Positions 26,577-34,685 of a stretch of 64,000 nt of DNA are shown one piece after another; the first letter of the stretch is position 1; every line of letters starts with the position of its first letter. Source of the DNA: Selenomonas ruminantium subsp. lactilytica TAM6421 (GTDB lineage Bacteria; Bacillota; Negativicutes; Selenomonadales; Selenomonadaceae); assembly GCF_000284095.1 (NCBI RefSeq), contig NC_017068.1, forward strand, positions 682,001-746,000. Direction: 5' to 3'. The position numbers and the translations under genes were made by a program. The notes under the pieces were generated by a model. That model was not told the DNA's origin. It ran no database searches and worked only from the letters and a program-made list of their open reading frames with translations.

Positions 26577-27800
26577 TTACCGCAGGGAGTTTATGGTTAC
26601 CAGCAATAGGGCCAGCGCCTGGCCTGCCAGCGCGCCCCAGGCGGGGAGGAAGGGGAGGCCGAAGGGATAGAGAGCACCGGCGGACAGGGGCAGGATTACG
26701 GCGAAGGTGATCAGGGAAATAAGTTTGTTCTGGTTGATGCGGCTCAGGGTGGCTTGGCCGATTTCCCGCAGGACGGCAAAGTCCCAGAGCAGCCCGCTGC
26801 GCAGGAAGATGGCCTGAGGATTTTCCTGCTGGGCGGGTGGCAGGCCGGTTTCATTATCCAGTGGGTGTCTGGCCGGGGCCAGCTCGATAACGGCGTCAAC
26901 GGCTTTGCCCAGTTCATCGGGAACCTTGCCGCGTTCCACGATGGCCACACCGGTGCCGCGGGCTTTCAGGAGCTGGAGCTCCCGGAGCTTGCCTTCCAGC
27001 GTCAGCTGGCCATGGACGGAATCAAGGCCGGCTTTTTGGCCGATGGCTTCAGCCGTGCGTTTGTTCTCCCGCGTGAGCATCACAGTACGGATGTGCTGGC
27101 GCTGCAGCTTGTGGATGGCGGTCAGCGTGTTATTATCCAAAGCATCGTCTACGGCGATGATGCCCCGGCAGTATTTGCCGTTGGCCACAAAGATGGTGCT
27201 ATGGCCTCTTTGGGCCAGCTGGTCGTTTTTGGTGAGGAGATCAGCGCTGATATCAATGCCTTCCTTCTTGAGCCAGAACAGGCTGCCCACCCGCAGGGAA
27301 TTGCGTCCCACGATGGCTTCCACGCCGCCGCCGGGGACTTCGGTGAAGGTGCTGGCTTCGAGGAGCTGGACGCCCCGCTGGCTGGCTGTTTCATAGATGG
27401 CCTTGCCTAAAGGATGGGTGGCTTCCTTTTCAGCAGAAGCCGCCAGAGCCAGTAAGGTGTTCTGGCTGACACCGGCGGGATAGAGGCTGGCCACATAGGG
27501 ATGACCTTCGGTCACAATGCCGTGACGCCCCAGGATCAGGGTGTCGATATTGCCGATATCGGCCAGCTGGCTGCTGTGCTGGAGGATGATATCGTTTTTC
27601 TTTGCCTGCCGGGCACCACGGGTAAAGGGCAGGATCTTTCCCAGCATATAGGAGAGCGGCAGGGCGGCAATAAGCGTGGCTGCTGCTGCATTTATGACCA
27701 GCAGGTCATCAATACCCTGGCTATGCCAATAATAGCCGATGCCGCCAGCCAGGATAAGCGCTAGTACGAATAGATAAAGACTTGTCATATGTTTTTTCAT
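26577..27800 (-). CDS. Catalytically degenerate P1B-type ATPase homologue
   Basis: A 407-residue protein with an intact frame that aligns by eye with the last two thirds of a heavy-metal P-type ATPase, but every key motif is changed. The CPC membrane motif is replaced by NAAAATL (about 37-43). The phosphorylation motif DKTGTLTEG reads GRHGIVTEG (91-99), so the Asp is Gly. TGDN reads TREN (243-246) and GDGINDAPAL reads ERGKVPDELG. The nucleotide-domain HP (129-130) and GGGV (157-160) and the C-terminal VTINSLR are kept. It cannot pump by the normal cycle. ATG 27800 has a better ribosome site than 27821. Confidence 0.8.
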   Translation of the reverse strand: MKKHMTSLYLFVLALILAGGIGYYWHSQGIDDLLVINAAAATLIAALPLSYMLGKILPFTRGARQAKKNDIILQHSSQLADIGNIDTLILGRHGIVTEGHPYVASLYPAGVSQNTLLALAASAEKEATHPLGKAIYETASQRGVQLLEASTFTEVPGGGVEAIVGRNSLRVGSLFWLKKEGIDISADLLTKNDQLAQRGHSTIFVANGKYCRGIIAVDDALDNNTLTAIHKLQRQHIRTVMLTRENKRTAEAIGQKAGLDSVHGQLTLEGKLRELQLLKARGTGVAIVERGKVPDELGKAVDAVIELAPARHPLDNETGLPPAQQENPQAIFLRSGLLWDFAVLREIGQATLSRINQNKLISLITFAVILPLSAGALYPFGLPFLPAWGALAGQALALLLVTINSLR

Positions 27801-27905
27801 GATAATCCCTCGCTTCTCCATTGATATTCGGCATAAATAAGGATTTTTCCTTTTTCATGTAGGAATTGCAGCTGCCTGTGGAAAATATTATTATTGAAAT
27901 GCAGG

Positions 27906-27920
27906 TTTTTTTTTTTTTTT
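27906..27920. repeat. Homopolymer run of 15 T
   Basis: Fifteen consecutive T bases 70 bases upstream of the GGDEF gene. Runs of this length slip during replication, so promoter spacing could vary. Confidence 0.9.
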
Positions 27921-27989
27921 CGCGAATATAATTGTTGATTGAAAATTCGGGAATGAGGAAGAGAGCAGGGATAAGGGGGCAGGGCGTAT

Positions 27990-29219
27990 ATGTATTATTG
28001 CCTGATTGATTTTTTGGCTCTGTTGATACTGCTGATAACCAATCATGATGTGCTGTTCACCCGGGGAAATGCAGAGGCGGAAGGTCCGCAGAGGAGTTAC
28101 CGTCATTTTTTGTATGTGGTCATCCTCTACTATATCACGGATCTGCTTTGGGCCTGGCTATATGATATTTCTGAACTGGATTGGTTGTATGTAGATACTG
28201 AGGTGTATTTTATCGTTATGGCAGTCGGGGTGCTGCTTTGGTTGTATTATGTTGTAATCTATCTGGGGATAAAGGGAGGATTCAGGAAATTCCTGACGTA
28301 CACGGGACTGGTTCTGCTCATTGTAGTGGTAATCAGTACGCTGGTGAACCGCTGGTGCCCCGTGATGTTCTATTTTGATGCGGAAGGAATCTATCATGCG
28401 GGAATAGCCCGTGATATGATCTTTGTCTATCAGGTCATCATGCTGATGGTGATTTCCCTGTACACCCTTGTTTTTGTCTCTACGACTACGGAAAAGCAGC
28501 GCAAGCGTCATTTGGCAATCGGCCTGTCCGGTCTGACCATGATGGTGTTCATTGCGGTGCAGGTATTCTTCCCCACGTATCCCCTCTATGCCATCAGCTA
28601 TATGCTGGGCTCCTGCCTGTTGCGGACTTTCGTCATTGAGAATGAGCGGGAAGAATATCGCAGCAATCTGGAAATCGCCCTGGAACGGGAAAAGGAACAG
28701 TTCCTGGAGCTGAAGTCAGCATGGGGGCTTGCCTATACGGATTCCCTTACCGGCGTCAAGAGCAAGCTGGCCTATGCGGAAAAGACGGAGCTGATTGACA
28801 AGCAGATTGAGCGGGGAAGTGTAGAGGAACTGGCTATTGCCGTCTTTGATGTCAATAATCTGAAATGGGTGAATGATAATCTTGGTCATGATGTTGGCGA
28901 TGAATTCATCCGCCAGGCGTGCAGCCTGATCTGTACGATATTCAAGAAAAGCCCCGTATACCGTGTGGGCGGCGATGAATTCGTGGCCATCCTGGAACGG
29001 GAGGACTATCATAACAGGGCGGCGCTGCTGCAGGCATTCAATCAGGAGGTTGAGAAAAATCAGCGAAATGATGCCGTGGTGATTGCAGTGGGAATGGCAG
29101 AGTATAAGCCTATGCAGGACAACAGTTATAAAAAAATCTTTGAACGCGCTGATGTGCGGATGTACAAGCGGAAGCGTGAGTTGAAAGCCGATTCCTTCCC
29201 GGCTTTCGATGATTCATGA
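27990..29219 (+). CDS. Membrane-bound GGDEF diguanylate cyclase
   Basis: A 409-residue protein with six or seven membrane segments in residues 1-220, a short coiled linker (ENEREEYRSNLEIALEREKEQ in part) and a GGDEF domain. The active-site motif VGGDEF is intact, and DVNNLKWVNDNLGHDVGD and DSLTGVKSK are standard, so it should make cyclic-di-GMP. The region just upstream of GGDEF (ICTIFKKSPVYR) lacks the RxxD inhibitory site. The membrane sensor is of no family I recognise. It is transcribed alone. Confidence 0.92.
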   Translation: MYYCLIDFLALLILLITNHDVLFTRGNAEAEGPQRSYRHFLYVVILYYITDLLWAWLYDISELDWLYVDTEVYFIVMAVGVLLWLYYVVIYLGIKGGFRKFLTYTGLVLLIVVVISTLVNRWCPVMFYFDAEGIYHAGIARDMIFVYQVIMLMVISLYTLVFVSTTTEKQRKRHLAIGLSGLTMMVFIAVQVFFPTYPLYAISYMLGSCLLRTFVIENEREEYRSNLEIALEREKEQFLELKSAWGLAYTDSLTGVKSKLAYAEKTELIDKQIERGSVEELAIAVFDVNNLKWVNDNLGHDVGDEFIRQACSLICTIFKKSPVYRVGGDEFVAILEREDYHNRAALLQAFNQEVEKNQRNDAVVIAVGMAEYKPMQDNSYKKIFERADVRMYKRKRELKADSFPAFDDS

Positions 29220-29239
29220 CTATAGGCAAAGATGCCATT

Positions 29240-29290
29240 TTTGACCGGTCAAATTTTGCGTTGACCGGTCATTTTATGGTAAAATATAAG
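29240..29290 (+). promoter_or_regulatory. Promoter of the ftsEX operon with two TGACCGGTCA sites
   Basis: TTTGACCGGTCAAA (29240-29253) is a perfect 14-bp palindrome. A second TGACCGGTCA (29262-29271) begins exactly 20 bp after the first and overlaps the -35 TTGACC (29261-29266). An 18-base spacer leads to TATAAG (29285-29290). This suggests a repressor binding twice on one DNA face. Confidence 0.6.
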
Positions 29291-29319
29291 CTAGTTTATT
29301 TTATGGAGGAAAATTCCTG

Positions 29320-30006
29320 ATGATACAGATGCGGGAGGTCAGCAAGACCTATGATACAGGCGTGGTGGCCCTGAACCACGTCAATGTGGATATCAAGAAG
29401 GGCGAGTTTGTCTTTGTAGTGGGGCCCAGTGGCGCGGGCAAGTCCACCTTTATCAAGATGCTGTTCCGGGAGGAACTGCCTACGGAAGGAAAACTGCTGG
29501 TGAATGGCCATGATGTGGTGGCCATGGATCGTTCAGAGGTTCCTTATCTGCGCCGTGAGCTGGGCGTTATCTTCCAGGATTACCGCCTGCTGCCGGATAA
29601 GACGGTGTTTGAGAATGTGGCCTTTGCCATGCAGGTTATCGAGGCGCCGCGCCGCACCATGCAGAGAAGTGTCAATTCCGTGTTGGATGTGGTAGGCCTC
29701 AGGGATAAGTACCGCAGCTTTCCCTCCCAGCTATCGGGCGGCGAGCAGCAGCGTGTAGCCATCGCCCGGGCCATTGTCAACAATCCTTCCATCGTGATTG
29801 CAGACGAACCCACAGGTAACCTCGATCCGGAAACCAGCTGGGATATCATGGATATCTTCCGGCGTATCAACAAGGCCGGGACGACCATCGTCATGGCTAC
29901 TCACGACCGCAATATCGTAGATACCATGAAAAAGCGGGTTATCGCCATTGAAGACGGCCGCATTGTGCGCGACCAGCAGCGGGGAGGTTATGGCTATGAA
30001 GCTTAG
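29320..30006 (+). CDS. ftsE: Cell division ATP-binding protein FtsE
   Basis: A 228-residue ABC ATPase that couples cytosolic ATP hydrolysis to cell-wall hydrolase activation during division. Walker [10 protein letters not shown] (about 36-44), Q-loop VIFQDYRLL, signature LSGGEQQR, Walker [15 protein letters not shown] and the H-loop MATHDR are complete. It overlaps ftsX, and the hydrolase activator EnvC and the protease CtpA follow. Confidence 0.97.
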   Translation: MIQMREVSKTYDTGVVALNHVNVDIKKGEFVFVVGPSGAGKSTFIKMLFREELPTEGKLLVNGHDVVAMDRSEVPYLRRELGVIFQDYRLLPDKTVFENVAFAMQVIEAPRRTMQRSVNSVLDVVGLRDKYRSFPSQLSGGEQQRVAIARAIVNNPSIVIADEPTGNLDPETSWDIMDIFRRINKAGTTIVMATHDRNIVDTMKKRVIAIEDGRIVRDQQRGGYGYEA

Positions 30007-30883
30007 GACTGGTGAATATTTCATCCAGGAAGTGCTCCGTTCCCTGCGGCGCAATAACTGGATGTCCTTTGCCTCCATCGGCACGGTGGCTGTGTCCCTG
30101 TTTGTGCTGGGGGTATTTCTGATTCTTGTGCTCAATATGAACCGCATGGCTTCCACTTTGGAATCCCAGGTACAGATCAGCGTCTATCTGCAGGATGATA
30201 TGAAAAAGCAGGCGCGGATCGATCTGCAAAGCGATATTGAAAAGATGCAGGGCATCGATACCGTTAAATACGTGGATAAGGATGAGGCCAAGGAGCGCCT
30301 CTCCGAGCGTCTGGGGGACCAAAAGTATCTGCTGGATGCTCTGGGGGACAAGAATCCTTTGCCGGATGCCTTTGAGGTGACGGTAAAGACACCGGAAATG
30401 GTGGAGACCGCAGCCAAGGCCATCGAGCGCATGGATGGGGTGGAATCGGCCAAGTATGGGCAGGATGTGGTGGAGCATCTTTTTGATATCACCCGGCTTA
30501 TGCGTATTTTCGGCCTGGTGCTGATGCTGCTTCTGGCTGGTGCCACCATCTTCATCATTTCCAATACCATCCGCTTGACGGTGTTTGCCCGGCGCAAGGA
30601 GATTGCCATCATGAAATATGTGGGGGCTACTGACTGGTTCATCCGTTGGCCTTTCCTGATGGAAGGCATCGTGCTGGGCTGTATCGGCGGTATTTTGTCG
30701 GCTATCGCCCTGCGCAGCTTCTATGCGGCTATGGCGGCGAAAATCTACAGTACGCTGGCCTTTTTCCCCTTGATGCCCCAGTATCCCTTTATGAATTATG
30801 TGACGGTGGGGATCGTCCTTTCTGGCATGGTGATCGGTGCCATCGGCTCGGCGTTCTCGTTGAAGCGTTTCCTTGAGGTTTGA
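29996..30883 (+). CDS. ftsX: Cell division membrane protein FtsX
   Basis: A 295-residue permease-like protein with one N-terminal and three C-terminal membrane segments and a large external loop between (about residues 45-165), which in FtsX recruits the peptidoglycan hydrolase or its activator. GGGGAGG at 29981-29987 is 8 bases before ATG 29996; the ATG at 29990 is too close. It overlaps the ftsE stop and lies 4 bases before the envC-like gene. Confidence 0.95.
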   Translation: MKLRTGEYFIQEVLRSLRRNNWMSFASIGTVAVSLFVLGVFLILVLNMNRMASTLESQVQISVYLQDDMKKQARIDLQSDIEKMQGIDTVKYVDKDEAKERLSERLGDQKYLLDALGDKNPLPDAFEVTVKTPEMVETAAKAIERMDGVESAKYGQDVVEHLFDITRLMRIFGLVLMLLLAGATIFIISNTIRLTVFARRKEIAIMKYVGATDWFIRWPFLMEGIVLGCIGGILSAIALRSFYAAMAAKIYSTLAFFPLMPQYPFMNYVTVGIVLSGMVIGAIGSAFSLKRFLEV

Positions 30884-30887
30884 CGTT

Positions 30888-32009
30888 ATGAAAAATTGGC
30901 AGAAGATAACAGCGGCCACCCTTTCGGTGGTGCTGACGGCTTCCACAGCGTATGCTTCACTGGAAGATGACAAGGCCGGTTATGACAAGAAGGCCGAGGA
31001 ACTCAAGGGCAGGAGTGCTGCCTTGCAGTCGAAGATCGAGTCCCTGTCCGAAGAAAAGCGGCAGATTGATGAAGAGGCCGATGCGGCTATAGCCCAGCAC
31101 AAGGAATTGAAGGCAGCGCTGGATGAAACCGTGGAGCGCATGGATAAGAACGAAAGCCGCCTCAAGGAAGTGGAAGCGGACTACGATAAAAAGAGTACGA
31201 AGCTGGGCAAGCGGGTGCGGGATATCTATGTGAACGGTCAGATTTCCTACCTGGATGTGCTCTTCGGGGCCAAGGATTTTTCCGACCTGATGACGCGCAT
31301 GGATCTTTTGAAAAAGGTCATCAAGCAGGATTATGACCTCGTGCATCTGGTGCTGGACGAAAAGGAAGAAATCGAGACCACCCAGAAGAGCCTGGAAAAA
31401 GACCGCAAGGCCCGGGCAGAACAGGAACTCAAGGCCCGGCAGGCCCGGGAAATCATGGAGGAGAAGGTCCGGAAACGCAAGGCCATCATCGATCAGATGA
31501 AGAGTGATAAGGCTACTGTTGACCGGCAGTACGATGAAATGCTGGCTGCTTCCAAACAGATTGAGGATATGCTGCGGCGCAGCAGCATGGCCAACCTGCC
31601 GGCGCCTGTCGGCGGCGGGGGGGGCAATGGCTCCATGATCTGGCCGGTGGGCGGTACGATCACCTCGGAATATGGCTGGCGCACCCATCCTATCACGGGG
31701 ACGCGGAAATACCATAGCGGTATCGATATCGGTGCAGATTACGGCACGCCCATTGCGGCAGCCTCCTCTGGCACCGTGGAATATGCAGGCTGGATTTCCG
31801 GCTATGGCAATACGGTCATCATCAACCATGGCGGCGGCATCACCACCCTCTATGGTCATAATCAGTCCCTGGCGGTGTCGGTGGGGCAGAGCGTAAGTCA
31901 GGGGCAGACCATTGCTTACTGCGGTTCTACGGGCAATTCTACCGGCCCGCACTGCCATTTCGAGGTGCGTCAGAACGGTTCACCGGTCAGCCCCCATGGT
32001 TATCTTTGA
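30888..32009 (+). CDS. EnvC-like murein hydrolase activator/M23 metallopeptidase
   Basis: A 373-residue exported protein. It has a signal peptide (about 1-22), a long coiled coil (about 25-235), then a LytM/M23 domain. The zinc motifs HSGIDIGADYG and HCHFEVRQNG are intact, so it may be an active peptidase rather than a degenerate activator such as E. coli EnvC. A Gly-rich hinge (GGGGGNGS) separates the parts. Location directly after ftsX supports control by FtsEX. Confidence 0.92.
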   Translation: MKNWQKITAATLSVVLTASTAYASLEDDKAGYDKKAEELKGRSAALQSKIESLSEEKRQIDEEADAAIAQHKELKAALDETVERMDKNESRLKEVEADYDKKSTKLGKRVRDIYVNGQISYLDVLFGAKDFSDLMTRMDLLKKVIKQDYDLVHLVLDEKEEIETTQKSLEKDRKARAEQELKARQAREIMEEKVRKRKAIIDQMKSDKATVDRQYDEMLAASKQIEDMLRRSSMANLPAPVGGGGGNGSMIWPVGGTITSEYGWRTHPITGTRKYHSGIDIGADYGTPIAAASSGTVEYAGWISGYGNTVIINHGGGITTLYGHNQSLAVSVGQSVSQGQTIAYCGSTGNSTGPHCHFEVRQNGSPVSPHGYL

Positions 32010-32034
32010 TCGTTTCGATAGAAGGTGAAAATTT

Positions 32035-33177
32035 TTGAGTAAGAAGAAAATAGCGCTGATCGTTCTGATAACGGCCATCGCCTCCAGTTTCCTGACCATT
32101 ATGGGGCTGATGAAGCTCCTGGGACTGGGCGGAGACAAAACCACGGATCTGTTGCGCTTCTTCGGTGTCAAGCGCATGATCGAAACCCGTTATGTCACCG
32201 ATGTGGACAGCAGCAAGCTGATGGACGGGGCCATAGATGGCATGGTGAAGTCCCTGGGGGATCCCCACTCCATTTATATGAAGACTTCCATGTATAAATC
32301 CCTCAAGGAGCATACGGCCGGAGCTTTTGGCGGCATCGGCGTGACCATGGGCTTCAAGGATGACAAGGTCACCATCATGTCGGTGCTGGAGGGAACTCCC
32401 GGCGAAAAGGTGGGGCTCAAGGTCGGCGATGAGATCATGTCCGTGGATGGCACGCCTGTGACGGAATTCCAGCCCGAGGAAGTGGCCATGCATATCCGCG
32501 GCGAAGCCGGCACGGAGGTCAAGCTGATGATTCACCGCGCCGATGCGGAAGATAAGGAATACACCATCGAGCGGGATATGATCAAGGTCCGCTCCGCAAA
32601 GGGCAAGTTGCTCGATGAAAGCAATATGGGCTATATCCGCATTGCCTCCTTTGGAGAAAATACGGCAGCAGAGTTCAAGGAAGAATTTGATAAACTGGAA
32701 GATGCGGGCATGCAGGGCTTGATCATCGATCTGCGGCAGAATCCCGGCGGACTGATTACCAGTTGCGTCGATATAGCGAAGATGTTGGTTCCCCAGGGAA
32801 ATATCGTTTCCGTCGTCCAGAAGGATGGCAGCCGGGAAGAATACGATTCCGACCTGGAAGCAGTCAAATATCCGTTGGTTGTCCTGATTGATGGCAACAG
32901 CGCCAGCGCTTCGGAGATCTTAGCCGGGGCCCTGCAGGATACAGAAGCGGCAACTATCGTGGGAACAAAGTCCTATGGAAAAGGCTCCGTGCAGGTGGTG
33001 GTGCCCCTGTTCCATGATGATGGTTTGAAACTGACCATTGCCAAATATTATACGCCCAGCGGCAAATGCATCGATGGCATTGGCATTGAGCCGGATGTGA
33101 CGGTAAATCTCAGTGAAGAGGATACGGAAGACAAGCAGCTCAATATGGCCAAAGAGATCTTGCAGCAAAAATTATAA
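32035..33177 (+). CDS. ctpA: Carboxy-terminal processing protease (S41)
   Basis: A 380-residue serine protease with an N-terminal membrane anchor (residues 5-27), a PDZ domain (GAFGGIGVTMGF to about 170) and the S41 core. The catalytic Ser lies in GNSASASE and the Lys in GTKSYGKGSVQ. The start is TTG at 32035 after GAAGGTGA. It probably matures or degrades cell-wall hydrolases together with the ftsEX-envC products, based on operon position. Confidence 0.94.
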   Translation: MSKKKIALIVLITAIASSFLTIMGLMKLLGLGGDKTTDLLRFFGVKRMIETRYVTDVDSSKLMDGAIDGMVKSLGDPHSIYMKTSMYKSLKEHTAGAFGGIGVTMGFKDDKVTIMSVLEGTPGEKVGLKVGDEIMSVDGTPVTEFQPEEVAMHIRGEAGTEVKLMIHRADAEDKEYTIERDMIKVRSAKGKLLDESNMGYIRIASFGENTAAEFKEEFDKLEDAGMQGLIIDLRQNPGGLITSCVDIAKMLVPQGNIVSVVQKDGSREEYDSDLEAVKYPLVVLIDGNSASASEILAGALQDTEAATIVGTKSYGKGSVQVVVPLFHDDGLKLTIAKYYTPSGKCIDGIGIEPDVTVNLSEEDTEDKQLNMAKEILQQKL

Positions 33178-33185
33178 GGGCGATA

Positions 33186-33229
33186 AACACAAAAAAACGC
33201 TTGCGCAGCAGCAAGCGTTTTTTTGTGTT
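33186..33229. terminator. Bidirectional terminator after ctpA
   Basis: An inverted repeat with core ACGCTTGC/GCAAGCGT and flanking A7 and T7 tracts, between convergent genes. Confidence 0.92.
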
Positions 33230-33234
33230 TTGGC

Positions 33235-33912
33235 TCAAGCTTTTTTATTCTTCTCGGCCTCTTTGGTGGCATTATAGAAATCCTTGAGATTCTCGATTTT
33301 ATTCATTTTCCAGGTGCCATCTTCCAGCTGGATCATACGGATTTTCAATTCATAATCGGCATTGAGGGATTCATCATGAAGCCCCATAGCAACTACTGTG
33401 CCGGTACCATCTTTTTCTGTGGATTTCACGCCGGTGAATTTCAGCTTATCGGCATTGGTTTCCTTTAACAGATTTTCTGCCGGATTCTCTTTTTGGCGTT
33501 TGGATTTTTTTCCGCCATCCTTTTTATCATCGAGATCTTTGAATTCGCCTGTTTCCACATATTCTTTGACGGAGGATTCAATCAGGCTCGTCAGCGTCGG
33601 CTTCAGCAGCTTGGCAAAGTTGGCGGCCAAGGCTTTGGTCTGGGCGTCCATGGTCGTATCTTCCTCCAGGGATATTTCAATGATATCGTCAAAGGCTGAG
33701 TCGGCCAGACTCTTGGTATCCACATGACGGCTGAACTTTTCCCAGTTGTGTTCTTTGACGGAATCCTGAATCAATTGCAGGGAATAAGCAGGGGTGCGTT
33801 TGTAATACATATAGCCGCCGACACCGCAGGCAATCAGGACGACTGCCACGACTAAGGCAACCAATTTCTTATTCCAGCATTTACCCGTTTCTTTGTTTTC
33901 CATTTCTTCCAT
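33235..33912 (-). CDS. Membrane-anchored DUF2939-like protein
   Basis: A 225-residue protein with one N-terminal membrane segment (KKLVALVVAVVLIACGVGGY) and an extracytoplasmic domain. The motif TPAYSLQLIQDSVKEHNWEK is what I know from DUF2939 proteins, whose function is unknown. A Lys/Asp-rich low-complexity stretch lies near residues 130-145. It is monocistronic. ATG 33912 and 33903 are both possible starts. Confidence 0.7.
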   Translation of the reverse strand: MEEMENKETGKCWNKKLVALVVAVVLIACGVGGYMYYKRTPAYSLQLIQDSVKEHNWEKFSRHVDTKSLADSAFDDIIEISLEEDTTMDAQTKALAANFAKLLKPTLTSLIESSVKEYVETGEFKDLDDKKDGGKKSKRQKENPAENLLKETNADKLKFTGVKSTEKDGTGTVVAMGLHDESLNADYELKIRMIQLEDGTWKMNKIENLKDFYNATKEAEKNKKA

Positions 33913-34038
33913 TTAAACATCATCTCCTCATTTTACATACAGAGACATCATAGCATTATTTGCAAACAATTACAATTAAAGCAAGATTAGAAATTAATCG
34001 CTATGAAATTGCAATGATTGACTTATAGATATAGACAT

Positions 34039-34067
34039 TTGACAAGCTGGAAAGTATGCCATATGAT
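34039..34067 (+). promoter_or_regulatory. Promoter of the YgiB/YgiC-like pair
   Basis: TTGACA (34039-34044), 17 bases, TATGAT (34062-34067). Transcription would start near 34074, which leaves little room for an ATG at 34082 and favours the TTG at 34100. Confidence 0.75.
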
Positions 34068-34099
34068 AAAAAAGAAAGAGGATGAAAGAAGGGAAAAAA

Positions 34100-34666
34100 T
34101 TGTTAAGCAATACAACCACAAGGGCATTGGCCATATTCACAGCGGTGGCGACTACAGCAGCTTTTGCCAATTGGATGAGCGAGGACGGGGAAGTCCCCGC
34201 AGGCCAGGCGGCAAATGAGAATGTTTTGACGGATAGCGAGGGGAATGAGTACACCTTAACCCAGAATGATGATGGCTCGGAAACTGCCACCTATGATGAC
34301 GGACGGACGGTTACCTTCAAGCGGGAGGACGATGGCAATCTGAGCATCCTGAGCGGTTCAGCTTCCCTGCTGGCAGGCTTGGCGGCCGGGTATTATCTGT
34401 TTCATGGGCTCAGCAATGGCCGCGGCGGTTACTACAATGCCAAGACGCATCGTTATACCACCTTCGATCCGGTGCAGCCGGTCAAGGACAAAGAGGATCA
34501 GTCTTCCAGTTCCAGCGGCAGTCGCAGCAGTTCTTCCAGCCGTAAGACTACCAGTGCTTCCACGAGCAAGAGCAGTACGAGCAGTACGAAGAGTACGGCC
34601 AAGAGTAGTTCGACCGGTTCCAAGAGTGGCTTCGGTTCTGCCGGCTCAAGAAGTTCATCCTCGTAA
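34100..34666 (+). CDS. Exported Ser/Thr-rich protein, YgiB-like
   Basis: About 188 residues. A hydrophobic N-terminus (LAIFTAVATTAAFANW) suggests export; the middle is acidic with a second hydrophobic stretch (SASLLAGLAAGYYLF); the last 65 residues are almost only Ser, Thr, Lys and Arg, ending GFGSAGSRSSSS. This layout, and the next gene, recall E. coli YgiB (UPF0441), which is followed by YgiC. The start is taken as TTG 34100 with GAAGGG before it; ATG 34082 abuts its only candidate site. Confidence 0.65.
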   Translation: MLSNTTTRALAIFTAVATTAAFANWMSEDGEVPAGQAANENVLTDSEGNEYTLTQNDDGSETATYDDGRTVTFKREDDGNLSILSGSASLLAGLAAGYYLFHGLSNGRGGYYNAKTHRYTTFDPVQPVKDKEDQSSSSSGSRSSSSSRKTTSASTSKSSTSSTKSTAKSSSTGSKSGFGSAGSRSSSS

Positions 34667-34685
34667 GAAGTGAAGGAGATAGGAT

